Of a stretch of 64,000 nucleotides of DNA, positions 31,090 to 39,526 are shown piece after piece; the stretch's first letter is position 1; the number at the start of each line of letters is the position of its first letter. The stretch comes from Clostridium sp. (GTDB taxonomy: Bacteria > Bacteroidota > Bacteroidia > Bacteroidales > Muribaculaceae), in the NCBI GenBank assembly GCA_023663805.1, contig JAMPGR010000003.1, positions 1-64,000 of the forward strand, written 5' to 3'. The notes beneath the pieces are model-generated. The model had not been told where the DNA came from. It saw only the letters and a program-made list of their open reading frames with translations, and searched no databases. Position numbers and translations under genes: made by a program.

Positions 31090-34000
31090 TTACCGGACAA
31101 CTACCTTCGCGACAGTCGAGGCGGCGCGGACTATGCAGACGCCGGCGGGGACTTCGGTTGTCATCGTGTCGCCCGGGGCGACGAAGGTCGCGATCAGCGA
31201 TCCGTCGGGACGGTAGATCGAGACGGTCTCGCCGGCTGCGCCGGTGATGGTTACCGTGCCGACGCCTGCTTCGACAGCGATCGAAGCCGCGGTGTCGCCG
31301 CCAATCGAACCGATCGAGGCCATTCCGGTGTCGAACTCGTTCGAATCGTCGGATTCGCGTCCGTTATAGACAGCGCGGACGGTGTAGACGGCCGTCGAAG
31401 CGTCGGCCGGGGCGGCGTCGCTGAAACTGGTCGAGGTGACCGGAGTCTGGTTGACGCGCTGGCCGTTACGGTAGACGTTGTAACCGTCGGGGCGGACCGG
31501 GTTGTGCCATCCGTAGAAGAGAATGTCGTCGATCAGGAGCGCATCCTGGCGGTCGCCGACATAGTTGATCGCGAAATACTTCGTTCCTTCGGGGAGGGCG
31601 AAATGGTGAATTTCCCAGTCGGAGTAGGCCTGGATAGGAGTCGTACCGTTGAGAGAGACGAAACTTTCGGGGTCGCGGTCGCTGCGGGAAATCATTATGT
31701 TGAAGGTCTCGGTTCCTTCGCCGAAAGCGCGGGCGAAGAACGACATCAACTGTTTGTCACCCGGGAGTTCCGGCGAGATCAGCCAGTCGTTGTTGGCACC
31801 GTAGGGTGTTCCCCAGTTAGCCATATACTGGTTTCCGGAGAGGGGAGCCGGAGTCGAACTGAAACCGGTCGGGTCGAAGACCATGAACGCCTGCGGGCGG
31901 TTGTTGTTCGGCCATTCGAAGGTTCCCCCCAGCCCGTTGCTGAACTTGAACGGAACATATCCGTCGCCGTCGTAGACACCCCATTCGCCTGCGCCGTCAA
32001 TTTCGAAGGGTTCGTAGAGTTCGAAGTCATCGATTGCGATCTGCGGTTCGGCGGTTACGGTCGGTACGTCCCACGAGAGGTTGACGCGGTCACCGGCGAC
32101 AGTTCCCTTCAGCGAGGTCACATAGGCCGGATTCCAGGGAGCGACATGGATTTCCTTGGCGACCAGGTCTGACGAAGCCGACGAGCCGAGGCGGAGAACC
32201 TGGGTGCCGGTGTGGTTCGATGCGGGAGTGTAGGTGAGTGTTGCCTGGGCCGAACTGTTGGCCGGAACGCGGTCGATTGTGGCAGTAGCGACAGACTCGG
32301 TTCCGAGACGGAGCGTGACCGCGACATTCGAAGCGTCCGTATCGCCGGTATTGACGACGGTCGCCGTCAGTGTGCCCGGTTCGTTCTCGCGCCATTCGGT
32401 CTTGCCGGCGAGAGTCTCGGCGCGAACAACCTGGCGCTTGGCCGTACCCTCGACGCGGAAGTTGTCGATATGGAGATGGTTGCCGGTGCGGACGAACGCC
32501 ATCAGAACAACGGAGATGCGCTTCTGGTCGGCGAACTTCGTCAGATCGAGCGTGACCTTTTCCCATCCGGCCTGATCGGCACGGGCGAGGAACTGGTTGT
32601 CGAAATACTGGAACTCGCTCGAGCCCTCGGCGAGCATCGCGACGCGGAGTTCGACATCGGAAGCATAGTCGGGGGAGCGCCAGTAGTAGAACGAAACCTG
32701 CGGGTTCTGCATCGTCGTCAGGTCGAGGCGCGGGGTCATAATAGCACCCATACCTTCGGTGTATTCACCTTCATATCCGTCGAGTTCGCATGTCAGGACG
32801 CCATAGCCGTCCTGTCCGTCGCAAACCGGGTCATACCCTTTGTGGCGTACATACCATCCGGCCTGATTGTTGATAATCTTATTCCAGGGGTCGGTGTCCT
32901 GGGTCTGCTGGAACCAGGTCTCAGCGAAGGGGAGAGTATATGCGGGACCGACAATCGCACCATTCGAGAGTGTCGCGACACCCTGTCCGGCGCCGTTGAC
33001 CGGCGAGACATAGTAGGTAATGACCTGCTGCTTGTCGGAGAGCCACTTGATCGGTTCTTCGTCGACGAAGTGACAATCCTTCAGGTCGCGGCCAATCAGG
33101 TGGTAGTCGACACCGTCGTCGGTCGAGACCGGTTTGAAGACGAGGTAGCGGATTTCGTCGGGGTCGACCTCGTTACCATTTGCGCCGACATTCGAGTCGA
33201 CCGGAGTCCAGTCGAGGACAACCTGACGTTCGTTGATATAGGTTACGAGTACCTGTTCGATCGACTGAGGCAGGGCGTCGGAGAGGTCGACTGTGATTTC
33301 GGCCGCGATACCCTCGCCGTAACTGTTGATGGCGGTAATGACATAGTGGTTCTGACCCTTGACAGCCTCGGTATCGGTCCAGGTGACGCTCTGCCCCGGT
33401 TTGATACCGGTCAGCGATGCAACGGGCTGGTCCGAGAGATTCCGGAGAATCCGGATTGTCATGTCGTCAGAGAGTTTGTTGCCGGCAGCGTCGACAGACG
33501 GAGCCTTGAAGGTCAGCACGAGGCTTTCGGAGTCGATCTTCGAGCCGTTCAGGAAAGTAACCCTGTCGGGGATTCGGGAGTCTCCGGCCTCTTCGATCTG
33601 GATATCGTCTATACTCAGGTGTTCCATTGTCTCCGAGATATGGTGGAATCCGATGAAGCGGTCCCCCTGATGGGGAGCGAAGAGAACGGAGGTCTCGATT
33701 CCCGGAGAGTCGAGCGAAGTCGTGACCTTCTCGACATCCTGGATCGTACGGTCCAGGCCGCCGACGGTCGGCTCCGCGCCGATGTTGACCTCGAAATGGT
33801 TGCCGTAGCCGTAGTAGCCGTAATATTTATAGGTCAGACGGTAGAGTTTCGTCGGATCGAATTTGAACGGGGGCGTAATCAGCCAGTCATCGGCCGGAGT
33901 GTCGGGCCAGCCGTAGTAGAACGCACATGCGTAGGTCTCGTCGTAGACCCAGATCGGTGTTCCCCATGAGTCGGGGTCGCCGTTTTCGTCGGCGTCAATA

Positions 34001-35562
34001 ACTATGAAACTATTAAAAGATGTGGCTGTGTCGAATGTCTCCTTATATGGAAGTTCAAGGTCGGTTCCGAGCATGGCGCCGTTAGAGGTTGTCGTCTGGC
34101 CGAGTTCACCCGGACGGTCGATGTTGTAGGGAATGACCGCATAGAATACGCGGGTGAATTCCCGGTCGACGTTATCGGTGAACGTTGTTTCGTTGAGCGA
34201 TCGTTTGACAACCGTTTCGTCGGGGTAGCGGACAACGCGGTATCGGATTTTCGACGGATCGTAGGCCGATCCGTTCTCTCCGGTCGTCGGAGCCTCCCAT
34301 GTGACAGTCGCTTTTGTAAAGTCTGTCTCGTCGCGTTCGAGGCGCACCTTGGCGACCTTCGCGGGGAGATCCGGACCGATAAATTCGGTCGTGCTGATAC
34401 GGTTCCCCTTGTAGCCGTTATATTCGGGTTCGGCGGCGACGATGTGGCTTCCGGCCGGGAGTCCGGCCAGGTGGTAGGTGAACCGTTCTCCGGGGTTCGC
34501 TTCGGCAGTCTCGACGAGTTCGTTATCGAGCCATATCCGGAGTGTGACCTTACCGGTGATTGCGGTCTGGGTTGCCGTGATGGTCGGTACGGTTAACGAG
34601 ATAGTCGCGTCAGTCGACTCGAAACTGTCGGGAGTCAGGGCGAGGTCGGCGATGTCGGCCGGCGACAGGGGGTAGGGGTTGACGATACTCGAGGCGGTGA
34701 AGCGCTGGTCGCGCGGGAACACCATTGTCAGTTCCGACTCGGCGGTTGCCGGATCGATGGCGATAACGCCGAAGATCGAATTCTGGTTGTAACGGAAGTC
34801 ATCCTCAGAACCGAAAGCCATTGCCGACCAGTAAATCCGGTTGTCGCGGAAGTCGCAGGTCGCCGACTGTTTCAGGCCGTCGGAGGGGTAGAAGCCGGTG
34901 TGGCCAACGACGGTCGCCTCGCCGGTGTGTGTGATGGTGTATAGATTTCCGTCGAGACCGATTCCGTAGAGTTGTCCCTCGGAGTTGGATGTCAGCGCGG
35001 CCATAGCCGGGATCCGGCCGAGGCGTGTCAGTTTTCCGGTCGCGGGGTCGACGGTGCAGAGCCGCGACTCCTCCTGGCTGTTGTAGCGGCGGGCGGCGGC
35101 GTAGATAATACCCTCGATCGGGTCGTAGGCCAGGTCGGAGGGGATCAGATATGCATCGCTCTCGGTGTAGTTCTCGTCGTAGCGGTAGTAACTGAACGAA
35201 TTGCTCGCGGTAATTTTCCAGTCGGTCGGGTCGACGACGTGGAAATCGAGCGAATAGCGCATCCAGGTGTTGCCGACCGGAACGCCGTAGCAGTAGTACT
35301 TTCCGTCGGCGAGAGTGCCGGCGTCGAGCGCCCATGTCAGCGACGGCCCGTTGGCCGATGCGGGAGTGATTCCTTCCGAGTTGTCGGGGCGATAGGTGTA
35401 GAAGCCGTAGCGTTCGTCGGCCGGCTCTACATCTCGCCACTCGTCGCTAGCAATCATGAATCCGTAGATCAGCGGCGCACCGAGGTCGGCAGCCGATACC
35501 GTTGCGGAGTTCATCATCGCTCCGAGGCAGAGCCCGGTCAGGATGGTGACAGGTGTTTTCAT
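31090..35562 (-). CDS. Large exported modular protein with choice-of-anchor-J modules and T9SS-type C-terminus (1490 aa)
   Basis: A signal peptide (~1-24) is followed by an N-terminal beta-propeller-like part (DPATGKLTRLGRIPAMAAL, GQLYGIGLDGNLYTI; ~90-290). Then fibronectin-III-like stretches (AKVRLERDETDFTKATVTWEAP) alternate with jelly-roll modules of the cleaved-adhesin/choice-of-anchor-J type, marked by DDWLITPPFKF, GAIMTPRLDL and NDWLISPELPG with DDI or DNF returns. The last ~65 residues (VTITGAAGETVSIYRPDGSLIATF...AGVCIVRAASTVAKVVVR) resemble a type A type IX secretion sorting domain, predicting surface display or release. It is divergently arranged to a similar protein at 35843. The ligand or substrate is unknown. 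Confidence 0.8.
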   Translation of the reverse strand: MKTPVTILTGLCLGAMMNSATVSAADLGAPLIYGFMIASDEWRDVEPADERYGFYTYRPDNSEGITPASANGPSLTWALDAGTLADGKYYCYGVPVGNTWMRYSLDFHVVDPTDWKITASNSFSYYRYDENYTESDAYLIPSDLAYDPIEGIIYAAARRYNSQEESRLCTVDPATGKLTRLGRIPAMAALTSNSEGQLYGIGLDGNLYTITHTGEATVVGHTGFYPSDGLKQSATCDFRDNRIYWSAMAFGSEDDFRYNQNSIFGVIAIDPATAESELTMVFPRDQRFTASSIVNPYPLSPADIADLALTPDSFESTDATISLTVPTITATQTAITGKVTLRIWLDNELVETAEANPGERFTYHLAGLPAGSHIVAAEPEYNGYKGNRISTTEFIGPDLPAKVAKVRLERDETDFTKATVTWEAPTTGENGSAYDPSKIRYRVVRYPDETVVKRSLNETTFTDNVDREFTRVFYAVIPYNIDRPGELGQTTTSNGAMLGTDLELPYKETFDTATSFNSFIVIDADENGDPDSWGTPIWVYDETYACAFYYGWPDTPADDWLITPPFKFDPTKLYRLTYKYYGYYGYGNHFEVNIGAEPTVGGLDRTIQDVEKVTTSLDSPGIETSVLFAPHQGDRFIGFHHISETMEHLSIDDIQIEEAGDSRIPDRVTFLNGSKIDSESLVLTFKAPSVDAAGNKLSDDMTIRILRNLSDQPVASLTGIKPGQSVTWTDTEAVKGQNHYVITAINSYGEGIAAEITVDLSDALPQSIEQVLVTYINERQVVLDWTPVDSNVGANGNEVDPDEIRYLVFKPVSTDDGVDYHLIGRDLKDCHFVDEEPIKWLSDKQQVITYYVSPVNGAGQGVATLSNGAIVGPAYTLPFAETWFQQTQDTDPWNKIINNQAGWYVRHKGYDPVCDGQDGYGVLTCELDGYEGEYTEGMGAIMTPRLDLTTMQNPQVSFYYWRSPDYASDVELRVAMLAEGSSEFQYFDNQFLARADQAGWEKVTLDLTKFADQKRISVVLMAFVRTGNHLHIDNFRVEGTAKRQVVRAETLAGKTEWRENEPGTLTATVVNTGDTDASNVAVTLRLGTESVATATIDRVPANSSAQATLTYTPASNHTGTQVLRLGSSASSDLVAKEIHVAPWNPAYVTSLKGTVAGDRVNLSWDVPTVTAEPQIAIDDFELYEPFEIDGAGEWGVYDGDGYVPFKFSNGLGGTFEWPNNNRPQAFMVFDPTGFSSTPAPLSGNQYMANWGTPYGANNDWLISPELPGDKQLMSFFARAFGEGTETFNIMISRSDRDPESFVSLNGTTPIQAYSDWEIHHFALPEGTKYFAINYVGDRQDALLIDDILFYGWHNPVRPDGYNVYRNGQRVNQTPVTSTSFSDAAPADASTAVYTVRAVYNGRESDDSNEFDTGMASIGSIGGDTAASIAVEAGVGTVTITGAAGETVSIYRPDGSLIATFVAPGDTMTTEVPAGVCIVRAASTVAKVVVR

Positions 35563-35608
35563 TTCTATAATGATATTTGTTTAGATTGATTGTTTCAGTT
35601 CGAAGTTA

Positions 35609-35639
35609 CAAAATTAGGCATTTCGCGCGATAATCCAAA
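35609..35639 (-). promoter_or_regulatory. Promoter of the 1490-aa exported protein gene
   Basis: On the minus strand TTTG (complement of 35636-35639) and TAATTTTG (complement of 35609-35616) are 19 bp apart, 46 bp before the start codon. Confidence 0.65.
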
Positions 35640-35751
35640 ACAAAACGGCGCAAATCTGATTTGGGGCCGTTTCGTTAACCAATAATTTCGTAAAAAGGCT
35701 TAAATTCCGAAAATAAAGAGAAAAAATTCGGTGTGATAATCGATAATTCCC

Positions 35752-35759
35752 TAATTTTG
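35752..35759 (+). promoter_or_regulatory. -7 box upstream of the 1055-aa exported protein gene
   Basis: TAATTTTG matches the consensus, 83 bp before the ATG at 35843. The -33 element is weak. Confidence 0.5.
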
Positions 35760-35842
35760 CAAAATGCAAATACCGCGTCCGGCGGGATGTGTGTGTGTCT
35801 TGTTGTTGTTTTATCGATAAAATAATCTAACTCTAATCATAT

Positions 35843-38800
35843 ATGAACAAAACTCTGACAATGGCCGCGGTTGCGGCTCTGTCGTTCAGCGCTGCCATGA
35901 CGGCCTCTGCCGAATATCCGACGCGCCGCGGCGATCTGCCCCAGATCCGCCAGCAGCGGCCCCTGACCCCGTTCAAGGCTCAGAGCCGCCCTGCGGCCGC
36001 TCCGGCTGTGAAAACTCCAGCCGCCACGACTGGCCCGACTGCCTTCGCGATGCACCCGACCGAAGCCGAGTTCAACGCCTGCACCGTCATCGACCGTAAC
36101 GATGACGGCTACAAGATCGTCTACGGCGTCACGACCGATATGAATGGTCAGACCCTCGACTGGCCGATCTACTATAACAATAACCTTAAGACAGAATCTG
36201 ACGCCGACGAATGGATAATCACCCCCGCGTTCGAAATGACCGAGACCGAAAACCTCTGGTCTGTCTCGATAGAGGCGCGCGCCGGCAGTAACCTCGTGAC
36301 TCCCGAGGCGTTCGAAATCTTTATCGGACAGTCGGCCGACCCGTCGCAGATGACCCAGATGATTCTCGACGAACCGGCGATCAGCAACCTCGACTTCGAG
36401 ACCTTCTCCTCGACCTTCGGAATCATGACCCCGGGAAACTACCGCGTCGGAATCCATATAAAGTCGCCCCGGAGCGCCTGGCGTATGATGATGCGCGACC
36501 TGAAGATCAGTTATACCAACATGTCGGCCAACGCCCCCCAGCCGGTCACCGCTCTGACCGCCGTGCCAGACCCCGAAGGGCTCAATTTCGCGACAGTCAC
36601 CTTCACACTCCCGACCGGAACCGTCAACGGAAAGACAATTCCCGCGAACGCCGACGTCACGGCAACAATCGTCACCCCCGCCTCGACTACAACCCTGACC
36701 GGCCATCCCGGCCAGACACTCTCGGCTCGAGTAGCGACCGTCAGCGGCGACAACACAATCGCTGTCTACGCAACTACCGCCGACGGACAGAGTGCCGCGG
36801 CCCGCACGACCGTACGAACCTCGGTCGATATCCCCGCCGACCCGGTTCTGTCGAAGAGTGTCAGCGCAGACAATATGTCGGTCACAATCACCTGGGACCA
36901 GGTGACGACCGGAAAGAACAACGGAATCGTCATCCCGGACAATATCCTCTATAACGTCTATAAGTACTACTACGAAGAGAGCTCCGACGGAATGGTAGCC
37001 GCCGGATGGCTCCCCGTTGCCCGCGATCTTTCGGAGCGCAGTTACACCTTCACGACAACCGACCAGATCCAGGATATCCACGACTTTATCATAACCTCCA
37101 AGAACGAAAGCGGCGAGAGCGACGGCGCGTATATCAACGAGCGTCTCGGACAACTCCTGACGATGCCTGTCGCCGAAGATTTCGCCTCGATGGCTATCAA
37201 ATATGGCGGATATGTCGTCGACACACCCCAGGAAGGAAGTTACGATGCGCAGTGGGGCTTCGTCAGCGCATCGACGCTGATTGAAGGACTCGACAACATC
37301 GGCTGCATGGCCTCCATATCGAACTCGTCGTCGGCGACCAACGGCCGCATGGCGTTCCCGAAATTCGACTCATCGAAGGCTCGTGACATGGTCGTCGACC
37401 TGACGGTCTATCTCTGTGCGGCCACAGCCCCGACGAAAGTATATCTCGCCGCACCGGGCCGCGACTTAATCGAGATCGGCCATATCGACCCGTCGTCGAA
37501 GAACGACTGGGTCAACTTCCAGTTTGCCGTTCCGTCGGAATTTGACGGGGCCGACTGGCTCTCGATTGTCCTGGAGACGCAGTTCCCGTCCTACGACTAC
37601 CTGCTGATGCTCTCCTCCTATGAGATCCACCAGCTCTATCAGCGCGACCTCTCGGTCGAAAATGTCGCGATCTCGGATGTCATGCTCGACACCACGGTAG
37701 ATGTCGCAGTCCGCGTCCGTAACCGTGGCGTCAGCGACATGACGCTCCAGACTCCGAAGGCATGGATTACGCTCGGTGGCACGAAGATTGCCGATATAGA
37801 ACTGACCGGCGCCGGAGCGACGCTCGCCCGCGGCGAAGATGCCCTTCTGAACGGACAGTTCGAACTGTCTAAGAGCGAACTCGTCGGCCGCAGTTTCGAA
37901 CTGAATGTCACCCTGTCGCAGAGCGACGACGAACCGGCCAACGACTCGGCGACTGTACCCTTCACCCTGCGCGCCTCCGACTCCCCCGTAGTTCTTGAAC
38001 TCATGGGCGAGCGTAACCTCTCGGGCGACGGCGTCGTTCTCGAGTGGCTCCATCCCGACGAAGTTCCGAACATCGAAGGCTTCGAGGCATATCTCCATGG
38101 CGAAATGGGTTCGAAAATCGGCGAATGGCTGAATATCGACTACGACCAGAAGAATGTCTGGACAATCGACGAGGTCCCGATGCCCGACGCCGTGACACCC
38201 AAGGCATTCCAGGTCATCAACGTCGCGGCTGTCGAGGGTGGAAATCTCGACACCCATGCAGGACAGCAGATGCTCGCCGTCTTCTCGGCGCAGTCGGCGC
38301 TCAGCGACGACTGGTTGATTTCCCCCGAAATCGACGGCTCCGGCGGCTTCTCCTTCTGGACCAACATAATCTCCCCGGAATATCCCGAGACGCTCGAGGT
38401 CTACGCCTCGGCGACCGACCGAGAGCTCGACTCGTTCGACCTCGTCCAGACGATTAACCAGACCCAATTGGGGTGGACGCTCCGGATGATCGATCTCCCC
38501 GCCGGAACCCGCTATGTCGCGCTCCACTACTGCAGCAACGACCAGTTCGGTATGTTTATCGACGACATCATGTATGTCCCGGCCGAGCGCAAGTTCGAGA
38601 TCCTCGGCTTCAACCTCTACCGTAACGGTTCGGTTATCGCCAGCCGACTGACAACGACGACTTACGAAGACCGAGACCCCGGCTTCGAAACGAACGTCTA
38701 CAACGTCAGCGTCATCGCCTCGCGTCTCGGAGCCGCAGAGCGCGAATATGCCCTGTCGGAACCTTTCTCGCTGACATCGACTTCGATCGAAAGTGTAGGA

Positions 38801-39010
38801 GGGGAAAATCGGGGAACAGTAGTCGCTTCGACGGGCGAAATCCTGCTGAGCGGCTTCTCGGCCGGTGACCGTGTTGCCGTCTACGCTACCGACGGGCGCC
38901 TCGTCCGTTCGACGACCCTGACGGGCTCCGAGACAACCGCGCTGAGCCTCCCGGCCGGCCTCTATATGGTCGATGCCGCCGGCGAGACCCACGCACTCCT
39001 TGTTAAGTAA
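35843..39010 (+). CDS. Exported modular protein with choice-of-anchor-J modules and T9SS-type C-terminus (1055 aa)
   Basis: A signal peptide (LTMAAVAALSFSAAMTASA) and an Ala/Pro-rich segment (~25-65) precede repeated beta modules. Choice-of-anchor-J-like units contain DEWIITPAFEM, the DTPQEG...NGRMAFPKFDS stretch and SDDWLISPEIDGSGGFSFW with MFIDDIMYV. Fibronectin-III-like linkers (PQPVTALTAVPDPEGLNFATVTFTLP, VTITWDQVTTGKNNG) separate them. The C-terminus (GDRVAVYATDGRLVRS...LPAGLYMVDAAGETHALLVK) has the type A T9SS sorting pattern. It is transcribed divergently from the related 1490-aa gene, so the pair likely arose by duplication. A role in surface adhesion or scaffold formation is inference. 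Confidence 0.8.
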   Translation: MNKTLTMAAVAALSFSAAMTASAEYPTRRGDLPQIRQQRPLTPFKAQSRPAAAPAVKTPAATTGPTAFAMHPTEAEFNACTVIDRNDDGYKIVYGVTTDMNGQTLDWPIYYNNNLKTESDADEWIITPAFEMTETENLWSVSIEARAGSNLVTPEAFEIFIGQSADPSQMTQMILDEPAISNLDFETFSSTFGIMTPGNYRVGIHIKSPRSAWRMMMRDLKISYTNMSANAPQPVTALTAVPDPEGLNFATVTFTLPTGTVNGKTIPANADVTATIVTPASTTTLTGHPGQTLSARVATVSGDNTIAVYATTADGQSAAARTTVRTSVDIPADPVLSKSVSADNMSVTITWDQVTTGKNNGIVIPDNILYNVYKYYYEESSDGMVAAGWLPVARDLSERSYTFTTTDQIQDIHDFIITSKNESGESDGAYINERLGQLLTMPVAEDFASMAIKYGGYVVDTPQEGSYDAQWGFVSASTLIEGLDNIGCMASISNSSSATNGRMAFPKFDSSKARDMVVDLTVYLCAATAPTKVYLAAPGRDLIEIGHIDPSSKNDWVNFQFAVPSEFDGADWLSIVLETQFPSYDYLLMLSSYEIHQLYQRDLSVENVAISDVMLDTTVDVAVRVRNRGVSDMTLQTPKAWITLGGTKIADIELTGAGATLARGEDALLNGQFELSKSELVGRSFELNVTLSQSDDEPANDSATVPFTLRASDSPVVLELMGERNLSGDGVVLEWLHPDEVPNIEGFEAYLHGEMGSKIGEWLNIDYDQKNVWTIDEVPMPDAVTPKAFQVINVAAVEGGNLDTHAGQQMLAVFSAQSALSDDWLISPEIDGSGGFSFWTNIISPEYPETLEVYASATDRELDSFDLVQTINQTQLGWTLRMIDLPAGTRYVALHYCSNDQFGMFIDDIMYVPAERKFEILGFNLYRNGSVIASRLTTTTYEDRDPGFETNVYNVSVIASRLGAAEREYALSEPFSLTSTSIESVGGENRGTVVASTGEILLSGFSAGDRVAVYATDGRLVRSTTLTGSETTALSLPAGLYMVDAAGETHALLVK

Positions 39011-39033
39011 ACAAATCCACAACCAAATATCAC

Positions 39034-39070
39034 GAAGCGGCCGCAGAACCCCTCTGCGGCCGCTTCATTT
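39034..39070 (+). terminator. Terminator of the 1055-aa exported protein gene
   Basis: GAAGCGGCCGCAGA (39034-39047) pairs perfectly with 39053-39066; only a short T-rich stretch (attta) follows. Confidence 0.75.
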
Positions 39071-39120
39071 AGTTGCGGGGCGGGCGAAATTTTTTTTGAG
39101 AATATGTTAGCTCATATAGA

Positions 39121-39361
39121 CGCAGAATATTCGCCATATATAGTTTTTATACAGTAATTTATCGTAGGGACGCGGCCTGCCGCGTCCGCCCAGGCGTGGA
39201 GCAAAAACAGCGAGGTTCCTGCGACATTCGAGGCGGACGACCCACTACCGCTACCCTACGGACTCCCCTGGGCCGAGACAACCGGCCCATCGACCAGTCT
39301 GCGCAAATACTCCGGCAAAGAGTTCTACACGACTTTCGGCCTTGGTGATCTCCGAAAATAG
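39121..39361 (+). pseudogene. Decayed RHS-core fragment with partial inverted-repeat element, copy 2
   Basis: Co-linear with the relic at 4871-5158: cgcagaatattcgcca, then 43 bp later GTAGGGACGCGGCCTGCCG and the following ~60 bp of the element, then an RHS core. The core reads YGLPWAETTG, then LRKYSGKEFYTTFGLGDLRK and a stop, with an indel just before it that breaks the frame of the THY motif. It extends 60 bp further into the RHS core than copy 1 but lacks the right arm of the element. Here GGACGCGGC-CT-GCCGCGTCC forms a perfect hairpin. Confidence 0.65.
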
Positions 39362-39437
39362 ATTGTTGATATCGGATTTCTACATCGCGGGGGGCGAAAT
39401 TTTTCGGGGAACGGAACGTTGTTTCGTCTATTTTTTG

Positions 39438-39445
39438 TATCTTTG
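39438..39445 (+). promoter_or_regulatory. -7 box upstream of gyrA
   Basis: TATCTTTG matches TAnnTTTG, 82 bp before the chosen ATG. The -33 element is poorly defined. Confidence 0.5.
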
Positions 39446-39526
39446 CTTGTTGAAATCCGGGCAACGCCTGAGTTCTAACCAAAATCGAATCTTAAGTAAC
39501 AGATAAAGAAATAATTGACTGAAGAA

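Larger units (their letters stand above)
39011..39526 (+). other. Intergenic stretch with terminator, decayed RHS fragment and gyrA promoter
   Basis: No intact gene. The stretch holds the terminator at 39034-39070, the RHS/inverted-repeat relic at 39121-39361 and the gyrA -7 box at 39438-39445. Confidence 0.6.

Noticed and set aside
32212..33969. 585-aa open frame antisense to the 1490-aa exported protein gene
   Set aside because: Shadow of a GC-rich gene; no promoter, domains or plausible start.
35837..37153. 438-aa open frame antisense to the 1055-aa exported protein gene
   Set aside because: Shadow frame; the sense strand has a signal peptide and conserved modules.
37466..39022. 518-aa open frame antisense to the C-terminal half of the 1055-aa gene
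   Set aside because: Shadow frame with antisense-type composition only.
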